A stretch of 64,000 nt of DNA from Glycine soja (lineage: Eukaryota > Streptophyta > Magnoliopsida > Fabales > Fabaceae). Numbering within the stretch: the first letter of the stretch is position 1; each line of letters begins with the position of its first letter. Shown one piece after another: positions 25,831 to 39,413 of the stretch. The notes under the pieces were generated by a model that saw only the letters and a program-made list of their open reading frames with translations, did not search any database and had not been told where the DNA came from. The stretch spans positions 46,753,611-46,817,610 of the forward strand of contig NC_041003.1 in NCBI RefSeq assembly GCF_004193775.1, written 5' to 3'. The translations under genes and the position numbers were made by a program.

Positions 25831-26337
25831 ATGCTCAATGATGGTGGTGCCAATCATGTCTCAATTGAGAAGTCCTTCAGAATAAAAGAGGATGATAGGT
25901 TCTTTTCAAGGCTAATGTCCAAGGAAACCTCCATGGCTAACTCTTCTTCAAGGGTCTTCTATTATGGAGAAACATCAATTGCAGTTCCTTTCATGTGGGA
26001 GGCACAACCTGGCACCCCAAAACACCCTTCTTCTGAGACTTGTCTACCGCCCCTTACACCCCCACCTTCATATTATTCCAATTCCAAGTCGAAAAACAAG
26101 AGAAGAAACTCAAAGTCCAATATATTTTCATGTTTTATGCCAAAGTTTATAGTGGCAAGAAAGGGACATGTGTCACCAACATCATCTCGCTCATCATCCT
26201 CATCCTCATCATCATCATGGTCATCGGTATATCCGGCATACTCATATTCCATGAGGGACACAGATCAAGGAAGCATCTCTTTCTCACGCTCTACAAATGT
26301 TTGCTCTTTTCTCAAACACAGCTTCAAACGGATTTAG
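25831..26337 (+). CDS. Small DUF688 / ASG8-like protein, intronless, 168 aa
   Basis: A single open frame from ATG to TAG. The diagnostic block is SIAVPFMWEAQPGTPKHP (about residues 49-66), followed by a proline-rich LPPLTPPPSYY segment. The PFxWExxPGxPK pattern marks the plant DUF688-type proteins. After it come a basic patch (KSKNKRRNSKS), a short hydrophobic FSCFMPKF segment and a Ser run of about twelve. The function of the family is unknown. From memory it resembles Arabidopsis ASG8 (At2g40475), whose mutant name refers to altered seed germination. Its position between the WEB gene and an NPF5-like gene fits that assignment. No frameshift or truncation seen. The second ATG, at about residue 29, is a less likely start. 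Confidence 0.75.
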   Translation: MLNDGGANHVSIEKSFRIKEDDRFFSRLMSKETSMANSSSRVFYYGETSIAVPFMWEAQPGTPKHPSSETCLPPLTPPPSYYSNSKSKNKRRNSKSNIFSCFMPKFIVARKGHVSPTSSRSSSSSSSSSWSSVYPAYSYSMRDTDQGSISFSRSTNVCSFLKHSFKRI

Positions 26338-29300
26338 AGGCTGTTATTCCTTTGGGAACATAAAGAATGCAATTGTGAGCCATGGAGCAATCTAGTTTGT
26401 GGAGGTAATTAACATCATTAGGAATTGATTTTCTACATGGTTTACATAGTGTGGAAAATCTTTGAAAATGTAGTTGTTTGGTTGGTGATTGTATGGGGTT
26501 TAAATGTGTTGGACACAATAATTTCCTATCTCGTTGGAAAATCTCATGATTTAGGTTGAGAATGTATATGCTTGAAATTAGAAGCCTTTTTTTTTTACTA
26601 TAATATACTTGAGTGAAGTTAAATCTTCTAGTTAGTTAATTATAGCAAATCTAGATATTCAAGTGGCCAAGCTATACATGCGCCTAAATGTCTAATTGGA
26701 ATCATAACTACCATATCACAATAATAAATAGAGATGAGTACAGTTTTATTTTATTTTATTTTTGGTGATACGGGAAGTTAAAAAATAACTACAGCAAAAC
26801 ACAACATGACACAATTGGTGAGTAAATTTGGAATTTTGAACATGAGATATTCTGTTTTGGGTACATAAAGCTTGAAATTTTTTATTCAAGCTAACTTATA
26901 CTTTCCTTTAAAAATTCATGCACACCACGCTTTTTAATATATAAGAGGTAATAATTGGACTCTTTATCTTAATTAATTCGTTTTTTTTCATAAAAAGAAT
27001 TCTTTTATTGGACTATCATTATCCTAAACTGATGCCTTTGTCATTGATAGGCCTATTCCAATCTAATCCCTCCATTTTTGCCAAATCCCATCCTTTTCCT
27101 CTTATAATGATTGGTGTATGAGAGAGAGAAAAGAAATAAAATTACTTCGAGAGTAAGAGAGAGAGAGAGTTACTCAAGATGTTATTTTGTTCGTTTTAAA
27201 ATTTTCACGTATCTCAATCACTCAGTGCTTGCGTTATTTTATTTGTGTTGTTTTTAATTTACATCATTGCATCTGTATCTAACTGTTACTATTTACTGAC
27301 TTACAATGCTTTTTTGGTCAAATAAGAACTGGATCTAACCACAAAAGCCCAAAGATGAACATTCTAAAGATGTTCCATTCGCTCAATAAATGAATAAATT
27401 TATAAAAAAATGTATCTTAAATCTCTCGTTTTCCGTCTAAAATTGACTTTAATTCTCATACTTTAAAAATGATATTTGTCTTCATATATTTTATAATTGA
27501 TAAACTTTGTTTCTCAGCCTAGTATCTTAAGTTCCATAAAGAGAAAATAACTTTGTTAATTATAAAAAAAAATACGAGAATAAAAAATGTTTTTTAAATC
27601 AAAATCAATTTTGACAAAAAATAAGAAACTTATAAGACATTTTACCCATGAATTTAACGACTCTCAGAAAGATTTTCTTAAATTAGGATATTATTACCTC
27701 CCCCTAAAGTTGTTTTGTTCCGAAAGACAACAAGAATCTAACAATTATCATAGAAAGGCATCAGGAGAGAGCATCTAATTTCCCTCAAAAGCTAAAGACG
27801 GAGATAACAACATCATGATAGGATTAATCTAATTAATCTTGTTTCGCTCAACAACAAAATCACAATAAATTTTGTTTCATCATTAATCATAACGTATTTG
27901 ATTTGGTTTTGAAGGATTTGTCATGTCTCAAACCTCAGACTATCAATATGATATATTGCAATAAGCATAAACTACTGGTCAGATTGAAGACAGGCATTAA
28001 TCATAACACAGTCATAAACTCAACGACAAAAACCAAGAATTTGGGCCGAAGAAAGCCCAAACAGAACCAAATTATGGGTATCATTGAACTTAGGCCAACT
28101 CAAATATGTTTAATCATATTCTCCCCGGACATGCATTATCCAATGGTCAGAATGCGCCTGTCCGTGTCTTAGGTTCTTGGATTCCAAATGGTCCCTCACT
28201 AACATTAACCGAAAACAAAGAAAATTGCTTGCTACACCTCCAATATTTCTCCCTGCACCTTTTTAAACTTCTGGAACATTTATTCTGAAATGTAAAATCA
28301 CATTGCAGAACAGTCTTTTCAGAAGGTAAATTTTTATGGAAAGATTATTCTGAAATGTAATTGTATATTCCAAAATAGTTACAGGAAACAATTAGAGAGA
28401 TGCAGATCCAATAAATATCAAGCTCGTTATTCGATCGTGTAAAAAAACATTATTGCTCATATGATCGGAGTATATTTCTTAGTTGTGAAAAATAATTTAA
28501 AGTTCAATGTTTTAACAAGGCACCAAATTGTATGCTTAGCACCAATTAAAACTAGAAAAATAATGGAAACAAACACGTAAATAATTAACGAACTCTTGAT
28601 AAGCTTTTGACAAGGAGGCAAGGCGACAAAAACAAAAAACACACAAAAAAAATGGATTAGCTCAAATAGGAAAAAAGTTATGACATAACAAAAATTAAGA
28701 CAAAAATGTTTAGAACACGTGTAGGGTGCTTGATTGGTTCTTATAGATATGGTTTGAATTAAGGGTAGGGAAAATTCTATATGGTTAGGTGACCCGGCTC
28801 ATTGTCATTACTCCTTAGATTCTTTTTTCATGGTATTTATTTCCAGAGCAATACATTAATTCAACGTCCTCAATTTTAGGGCAAGTATTAGGAGCAGTTA
28901 TCTTTACTTTTATATAGTAGTTGAGTAATATCCCATCGGTTGATATCGACGCGCGTGCTCGTGTTTTTGACGAAATCAATCCTTATCCTCTACAACCGTA
29001 TAACTGCATAAGTAATAGTAGAGTCAACAGTTACTTCATCTATTTAAAAATTTCGTGGCTCATACAATCACCTAATTATGCATGCATTATATTTAACCTG
29101 TACATTTGACTGGAAGGAGTGAGGACTATCCTTAACTAACAAATTTAATTAGCTGGTAATTAGACCCTAAAAAAAGTTTGAGACGCCGTGATCTCAGTTC
29201 ATATATGATTATTTGTCATTGTAGATGAAAAAAGTCATTGAAAAAGCTACAAAAAAAATTAAACGAGATATGTTATATTGGAGATTCACATGAATTATTT

Positions 29301-29628
29301 GCGTACGTCAGAATAAAAGTTTGGTAATAACTAATAAGTAAGCTGGAAGATTGACATAAAAAGCAAAAAATAAAAATAGGAGTGGAATAATAAATATTAA
29401 TTATAATTGTAAAAGGAAAGTCACAAGGGAACTTGTACATCAAAGGCCCTCAACTTCAACATCAGCACATAGAAGCAAATTAAATTAACGAAATAGAACA
29501 ATGCACGTACACTTAACTGGTAGCACACAAAGTGACAACATAGAAATGAAATCAAAACTCTCGTTTAACAACTTATTATACACACATGCATTGATATCCA
29601 ATTATGTGTAGGTGTCTTAACAATTCAA
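26338..29628. other. Intergenic region without a supported gene
   Basis: AT-rich spacer with a GA-rich stretch near 27118-27170. Several short open frames exist, but none has recognisable protein character. The last 200 bp are probably the peroxidase 3' untranslated region. Confidence 0.65.
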
Positions 29629-31622
<1,994 letters not shown>

Positions 31623-31702
31623 TTCTCTCTAAAACCCTCCAAGTTAAGTAATTAACTCTATGATGAGAATATGTGTTTGCTAAGTGCGTGCATATGTCAC
31701 AT

Positions 31703-31710
31703 ATTTATAT
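31703..31710 (-). promoter_or_regulatory. TATA box of the peroxidase gene
   Basis: On the minus strand the sequence reads CATATAAATATG, about 85 bp before the ATG at 31622. That leaves room for a start about 30 bp downstream and a leader of about 50 bp. Confidence 0.55.
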
Positions 31711-32409
31711 GGCCATGCAACTAGTCCACTCGCAAGGTTAATTTGTCAATGTGAGATTAAATCTCAAGGTGCTTTGTCTCTCTTCCGTTATACCTAACCT
31801 AACAGGCAGAACTAGCAAAGAAGTTGTCAATGCATGGAGTGTGTTTACTTTTGGCTTGTAATTTTTTATTAATCAATTCATAAACCTGCTTCGTTTTTCT
31901 TTGAACCAATGACTTGCGCTGCCGGCTAGCCATGATTTGTCAAAGTGTTGGCAAAGTAGTTAGTAAACTTTTTTTTTTCAGGGTCCCATATTATAATTGT
32001 ATGAGATGTTACCCACAATTTGATGTGTGATATTTTCATGCAATCGATACAACTCGACAGACAAAAATGCTAAACTTCTTCGACTGCTAATTAATTTAAT
32101 CCAAAGATTCCAAAATAAACACCTAAATCGTGAAGGAAATTTGAATTATATATACACCTAAATCGATTTAATGATGTATACCCATTATATTGTGCATTGA
32201 TATCAAAGAAGAATTCATCTTTAATCAATCTTAATTTATTAAGGAATAGTTGAATAATAATAATAATAAAAAAACGTGAGAATGATACCTCCCTCTTTTT
32301 GACGATTAGGGTTTACATGTACCAAAAAATTGTTTGATAAGGCTCGCGTGATCCTTAGTTTATTCTTGCAGTGGCTTTAATTATTCTTCTCTTTTACATT
32401 GTCAACCAC

Positions 32410-32411
<2 letters not shown>

Positions 32412-32466
<55 letters not shown>
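32412..32466. repeat. (TA)n microsatellite
   Basis: About 55 bp of uninterrupted TA. Confidence 0.97.
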
Positions 32467-32468
<2 letters not shown>

Positions 32469-35400
32469 CATGCAAAGGCAACCGATTGGGAATTGAAGGG
32501 TTCGGAGATCAATTTAGCCGGTGGTACTGCGGTCAATATAAATTCAAAGAAACGATATTTTTATTTAAAATGAATCCTAGCTAGACCATATAATGGATCT
32601 CGTTGTTGTATGAGAAAGAAAACTATGCACCACAATATAAAAATTTATATTTTTATACACTCATTTAAAAATAATTCATAATGATAAGTTTATTAACTTT
32701 TAAAATAATTATGTTAAAATAATTCAAATATTAAACTCCAAGAAATCCCCTCTTTTATTCATTAAAAAAATAGCAAACAGATATGAAGTAATGGAAACTA
32801 TATTATTAATCTTTGGAAGATAAAATGTGTACTGTGGAGAAAGAAACGACAACAACAAAAAAATTAATAATTAAAACTTTCAAATTATATATAAACTTTT
32901 TTCAACAACTTTTTTTAATATTGAAAAAAAACTCCATAATTTTTGTTGCATGCAAAGAACACATTACATGTTTAAAAGTAAAAACAACTTTAAATATAAT
33001 GAAGAATGGCAGAGCCACACCCTAATGGTAGGGAAATACTAGTAATTATAAAGAAAAATAATATAATTTATTGAAAACATAATGGCATATTGGTACTCAC
33101 CACAAAAATAATAAATTTTGTTTAATGAAAATAAACTTGTAAATATATATAAATACTCTAAATTTATACTAATGATGCATTATATTAATAGATTCTTCTA
33201 GTGGTGTAGGAAATTGATATATACAATATATACATACATTACATTGCTACACTATGATACATTAATCATAATGTTAGTATAGACTTACAATATATTTTTT
33301 ACTAAAAGTTTAAGTTATTTCTATTAGAGGAGAGAAATGAAATGACTAAACCATTGGCACCCTATAAATTTTTTTTGGTGTTAATTAATCCTTAGAGATT
33401 TTTCCTTCAAATTTTTTTAAGATATTTATGTATACTGATATTTATTACTCCATCAATTTACCTGAAGAATAATATTTATAGCAAGCTAGCTCTTAGGATG
33501 GATCAACAAAAATACATTGTTAGACTAGCAAGATTCTAATCATCAATTATAAATGGATCATGGGAGCATAACCAGCGAATTTAAACCAAAAAAAACAAAA
33601 AAACAAAAAGAGAACTGCTTTATCTGAAGTGGAGATAAACAATAGAGAAAACAAAAAAACTACGAAGCAAACTAAAATTGTTCCCCCACTGTTTCAAAAA
33701 GACTATTAAAACTAGAGAATGGTGGAGAAAGTAATGGGTGACGGTCAAAGTTAAAGAAGGGTTGAGTTGTTAGGAAGAACCGAACTAGGGAATTCCCCCC
33801 CCTCTTCCTCCCTTCAAATTCTTGGAGTAGTTGAAGTAAAGGCAGATTGAGTTTTTGTTCTCTGCCACTCATTTTCTTGTTTGAAGTAGGACCATTCTCA
33901 ATAAGTATTTAATAAGAAAAATAAAATAAAATAAAAAGATAAATACATTTGAACTTCTTTTTTTATACAAACTAAAGTCAACTTATACATCTTAACTTTT
34001 GAAGAAGTTAAATAAATAAAAAAAACTATAAAAGTCAAGTGAGATCAAATCATTTTACCTTAGGAGTGTACTCAAATCATTTCATTTTTTGTATTATCTT
34101 TTCTTATAAATATTTAAGAAAAATTATCTAAATAGAGTTAGGTTGTACATGTAATTCAACTAGCTACTAGAGTTGGTAAAGAAAGTTATTAAATATTTAC
34201 ATTAACCCGCTAGAAGGCTATTATATCCCCGTAAATTAAATAGGTATAACAACAACAGCATGCAGCATGTGTTAGTACTACTAAAAAAAAAACAGCATGT
34301 GTTATAGTATAGAAGTTAATTCATCATGATTAGCTGGCAAATACCAAGTTTTTGAAAATGAATTAAGAGAGAAACTGATACAGTCCTAAGTTCCACATAC
34401 AAATAATATTTAAATATATAATTGGTCCAAAGAGAGGCACAATACCATATCTCGATGGTTTAATATCCGACTCTTGCCTGGTAAAATTCTTCACAATCAA
34501 TTACTTATCTTAAAAATTGATTTTTTTTTCTATTTTTCTTAAACTAAATACTCTTATTTTTACTTTATTTCTCAACTGTTTTCATTTATTATATTTCTCT
34601 CTTCTCTATTTTCACCTACTCTAATTTTCACATATTTCTTTATTTCCGGCAAATTGTTTGCTGAAAAAGATGGCTTTTAAGTTTATGTTGAGGGTACTCT
34701 TTATAGAAGTGGATTAGATGAAAGAAAATGTATACTTCAACTAAAACTTTAAGGAGAAATATGATAAGAATCAATAAATTTTGGATGATTAATTAGGGAA
34801 TGACTTTGTTGCATTTTACTCCCTTGTACCCTTTTATATTACGGAATTGGAAATAGAAGACTTCCATGCGCATGCATGACCTACTGTGCCTCTTCCAAAT
34901 TAAAGAAAATTGCATGCTGGCCGCGAACAGATTGTCCTTTGGAAAATTAGGAGGAGATTTAATTAGGTTTAGAATTATTGGTCACTCTTGACCATTTCGT
35001 TAGGCGATTGCTTCCTGTCTTTTTATCATTAGAAATTGAAAGTGGTGTTATTCATTTTGGAATATTTTAAGTTTGACGAAGTGTAACGAATCTCCTATAT
35101 ATATAGCCTGACCCTGCTATTGATTAAGATAATCAAGCCTTTATTATAACCCCATCACTAAAGCTTAACTAATACCATTTACTAATTAAGAAGATTCGAT
35201 TGTCGATTGCTTTGACATAACTACAGTCGCTGTTTTTCTGGTAACATTTCCTACACAATATTTGTGCCACGAGGCTAGAAACTTGGTTTAAATATAATTG
35301 GTATTATATTAGTACATTGTTAGCCTTCAATATAAAAATGGATTTAATTAACCTTGAGATGTTGATTTTATTTTTACCTAATCGTCTGCTAAATTAAGAT

Positions 35401-35848
35401 GCAAAGGATCTCTACTTTTGATTGGGTTCACATTAATATTGTTTGAATTGTCAAAGTATATCGACAATGATCCGCTGGATAGGGTTGGGGAGAGAAAAGA
35501 AAGTCGTAAAAAGATATAATTACTCTTGCCCTTTACGCCTTTACATATAAACGGACTAATTTGGAAATTGATTAAATATCTCTTTCACCGCTTTCTTTTT
35601 TATTTATCTTTCTCTACATTGATGATGGATTAATTAGAATATTATCTGACTGAGTCAAGTAGTAGTATAGATAGATGGTTCCCAACTTATAATGACCTCA
35701 CTGACTTTATATTTCGTTAATAATAACAATTAATTAATTTTACACTTACACAGCTGGAGATTTACCAGATCTATCAATCATTTCTATAGGCATGATCCAA
35801 ATCCTTATAGAAAATTTGAGTTTGGTTTCAGTCCTCGGTACTAAGTCG

Positions 35849-35872
35849 TTATTGTTGTTATTATTATTATTA

Positions 35873-35920
<48 letters not shown>

Positions 35921-35940
35921 TTATTATTATTATTATTATA
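35849..35940. repeat. (TTA)n trinucleotide microsatellite
   Basis: About 90 bp of TTA repeats with two or three small interruptions; the only long trinucleotide array in the window. Confidence 0.95.
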
Positions 35941-36779
35941 TAAAGAAAGAAAGGGATCAAGTTATTTAAGAGAAAATTTTTAAAATTTACTCTTCATCCT
36001 TAATTAATATTCATTTTTATAAAATTTTTGCAATTGCACACTCTTGTAGAGAAAATAAATAAAAGAAATTATTAGAAACTTATAGTGATGAATTATACTT
36101 TATTTCCTTGTAGTAGTTTTATTTTTCCTATATCAAAAAAGGATCTTATAAAGAAATTGTAAAATTTATACTCCCAAAAGTATTCAACTTAATCAACAAA
36201 ATAGTAACTAACTATTTTTGAGTCTATATTACCTTCATCTGACTTATAAGGTCTTATTTCAGTTGGATATTTTCACATGTGAATATGTTTAATATTGAAC
36301 ATTTTTAGCCCACATGTACAACTTATAAGGGTATGTTAGCGGCTATATTATTTGGTACATATAAGGGTATAAATTATGACCTTTAATATCTCTCTCAAAG
36401 TGATTACTATAAAAAGAATCACTAACCGTATATACTTTTTACCATTTAATTTAGCACTCTCCTAATTATTCAATTTAACTCTTAATTAATTATTTTATAC
36501 ACAAAAAATAATTCATTCTTATTAAAGAACATTTCTAATACTTGAGCTTAGTAATTTCATTTCCACACACATGTTTTTATTTATTTATTTAGATCCATGA
36601 TATTTTAGCATGACAAATTAATATATTTTATTTTAATTTTTATTATTTTAATTTAATTAAAATGTAATTTCCACCCAACTATTAAAATATAATAAAAATA
36701 GAAGCAAATAAAATTAAAATACTAATTTATTTGATTTTTCAAATAAAGAAAAATAGGAAAAAAATATGATATTACACAT

Positions 36780-39413
36780 TCACACTTTGGCTTCCCCTTG
36801 AACATAAAGACTATCTTCGCCCATCTCCTTCTTGTAAATGTATCTTCTTGATACCCAAAAAAACGCACCTAAATTGATAATCGATAGAGCTAATAGAAAC
36901 CCATAATAGTAATCCAAGTGACAATCGTTTAGGTTGTCACCTATCCAACTCTTTGCCTCATCACACTCAGTACTCCTTGTAATCTTATCAACCATCGTGA
37001 CCAAAAAGCTGTTCAAGAAGTTCCCAACACCGATTCCACTAGTGAAGAACGTTGTTCCAAGACTCCTCATGTCTTCTGGGGATTGGTCATAGAAAAATTC
37101 TAGCAACCCGATTGCATTGAACACATCGGCTATCCCAATTAGAACGTATTGAGGCAACAATCACAATATACTCATAGGGACAAGGTCTTTAGGACCAACT
37201 ACGTGCTTTGCTTTTATGACATGCATTCTTCTAACTTCAACTACATAAGCAATTGCAATGGCCATAATTTGGATTGAAAATCCAATTCCTAGACTTTGAA
37301 GCAACGTGATCCCTCTTGGGTTGCCAGTTTTTCGACGCATGAATGGCACCAAGTATCGGTCATATATTGGCACGGAGAGAAGCATAGAGAGTGTCACGAA
37401 GCTCCCAAGAGAAGCTGCAGGAATTTGAAAATTAGGACCAAGCTTTCGGTCTAAGGTTATACCTTGTTTTAAAAAAAGAGTGTAGATTTGTGCCCATATC
37501 GTGCTAGGAATCAGTGTGACAAGCCATATTAGGACCATGCCAAAGACAAGCTTGAATCCTTCCACTTGGGTAACGGTCAATGGTGTTCTTGAGGAACCAA
37601 TATTGCTTCTTTCTTTAATTGCAGCCTTGTCCAAAAACCTGAATATAAAGTTCACTCGCTTAAGCCATGTTTGATAAGGTAACAAGTATTTCATTAGTTT
37701 TGAAATTTTTTAAATCTAAAATTATTTTTCTATTTTATAAATTTTAGGGATGACTTGAGCCAGGATGGGAGAAACATTGAGGTGTGAAAGAATTAGTGCT
37801 AAGATAACAAATGCCATTTTAGTTTCCAAATTTTACTGTATATTACCACACCATGTCGCCACTACCAAATACCATGAGCCATGATCAATTATTGAATTGT
37901 AACTCAATCAAATCGGTCCCCTATACCACATTGACATGCACTTTATAATTGTGCACAATTATCTTTACGAAACTGTGTGGTCGCTCAAATGTTTTCTTTT
38001 TATATTTATCTTAATTATTGGAGTGCAAAGTACACACATAGTTCCCTCCTTCCTACCAACCTTAGAAAAAGAAATAGCTAGATTAATTCTTCCAAAAATA
38101 AAAGAACATAATTGTATACCTCAAAGCTGGTGTATTGCCTTTTTCCACCACTAATATAATATAATGTTGATGCTCGTGCTCATAAAGATCTGATGAAGGG
38201 TTAATAGGGAGTTCCAGTTTTCGGTTCCTGAAGGCAACAATTGGGACACGAATTAGGTCTCTAGCAGGACTCTTGGCTGCCCTATTTTTGTGGCGATAAA
38301 TTGGAGTCCCTATAGAGAAAATTACAAGGGACAATAGAAGACCAATTGTTGGGATGCCGTAGCCTAGACCCCATCCAAAATTCTCTTGAATGTAGACTAA
38401 ACCTAAAGTGGCTACCAAAGCACCCAAGAATGAGGTGAACATCCACCTCATGAAAAAAGAGGCCTTAATCTGTTTCTCATTGGGATTAAAGTCGTCAAAC
38501 TGGTCTGCACCAAAGGTTGAGATATTGGGTTTGGTTCCACCAGCTCCAACTGCCATAGTGTAGAGTGCCATGTAAAAAAATGAAATTTGTAAGGTTGAAG
38601 CCTTGTTGCATATGCCGTTGGTGCACGTTGGCCTCAAGCTCTTGAGTGATACGGCTAAAGTGAGAAGAATCATGCCCTGTAATGAGGGAGGCACAAGTTT
38701 GTGATAGTTAAATCTTAGCTTACCAAGACATAAATGAGAGATGACAGAGCGAATGTCCAGAAACGACCCAAGTAAGAATCTGCTATATAAACCCCAAGAA
38801 TTGGTGTTATCCACACAGATCCTGACCAGAGTTATTCACATTTCTCACAGATGAAACAGTATCTTCATGAAGTTGGGTGGTGAGGTAATTGATTAAGTTG
38901 GAAGCAACTCCATAGAAGGCCATCCTTATGAAAGGGAACTTTGATATATATTTTCATGTTGTTTTCTCCTCAGTAACAGTCCTTAAAATAATAGTACCTA
39001 TTAGCACTAAAAAGACTCATAAGTTGACATGTACTTTTAGACTTCAGTTTAAACTAAGAACCAGAAAATAGACCTAAACTAACGTGCATGCATGCATGCA
39101 TGGGAATCATCAAAAACAAAAACCCTAGCCTATGTGGAAAAAGGTTCACATATAATTCTTTCTCTTCTTTTCTATAGAACAAAATCTTCAAGATTGAAGC
39201 AATCTTCAAAAAGTTTAAAATATTAGTTAAGTTCATGATCAAACAAAGCAGATTCTTATAAAAACCTAATAAACAGGTTTGAAATTATTATTATGGGTCA
39301 TCTCCAAGAAGAAAAACGCAAGCCTTCCATTTGCCAGTATTCGATGAAAGCGCAGGCTGGCCGCGGAAGTCAACAGTACCATCTTGGGTATGATCATCTA
39401 ATTTGGCTTCCAT
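36780..39413 (-). pseudogene. Disabled NPF5-type (NRT1/PTR) transporter, 4 exons
   Basis: Homologous to proton-coupled nitrate/peptide transporters of the NPF5 subfamily, which are twelve-helix plasma- or vacuolar-membrane carriers. Recognisable parts: exon 1 from 39413 (TQDGTVDFRGQPALSSNTGKW), exon 2 about 38945-38724 (RMAFYGVASNLINYLTTQLH), exon 3 38676-38120 (GGTKPNISTFGADQFDDF) and exon 4 37638-36780 (VEGFKLVFGMVLIWLVTLIP, FYDQSPEDMRSLGTTFF). Lesions: an in-frame TGA at 37163-37161 where the family has Trp before LLPQY; two extra bases at about 38827-38832 that break frame between VRNVNN and WSGSVWIT; and no GT donor at the end of exon 1, where the sequence continues into a stop. The intron between exons 2 and 3 has shrunk to 47 bp. 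A full-length carrier cannot be made without correcting at least two of these, so I call it a pseudogene, though the long 3' half is well preserved and death looks recent. Confidence 0.9.

Larger units (their letters stand above)
31711..36779. other. Intergenic region without a supported gene
   Basis: About 5 kb of AT-rich spacer with a (TA)n array (32412-32466) and a (TTA)n array (35849-35940). Short open frames such as one near 33672-33872 on the minus strand have no recognisable similarity. Confidence 0.65.

Noticed and set aside
26073..26261. Acidic Asp/Glu-rich open frame on the minus strand
   Set aside because: It is the antisense shadow of the serine run in the DUF688-type gene.
33672..33872. 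66-codon minus-strand frame beginning MSGREQKLNLPLL
   Set aside because: No recognisable family, no splice context and no conserved motif. Not enough to call a gene.
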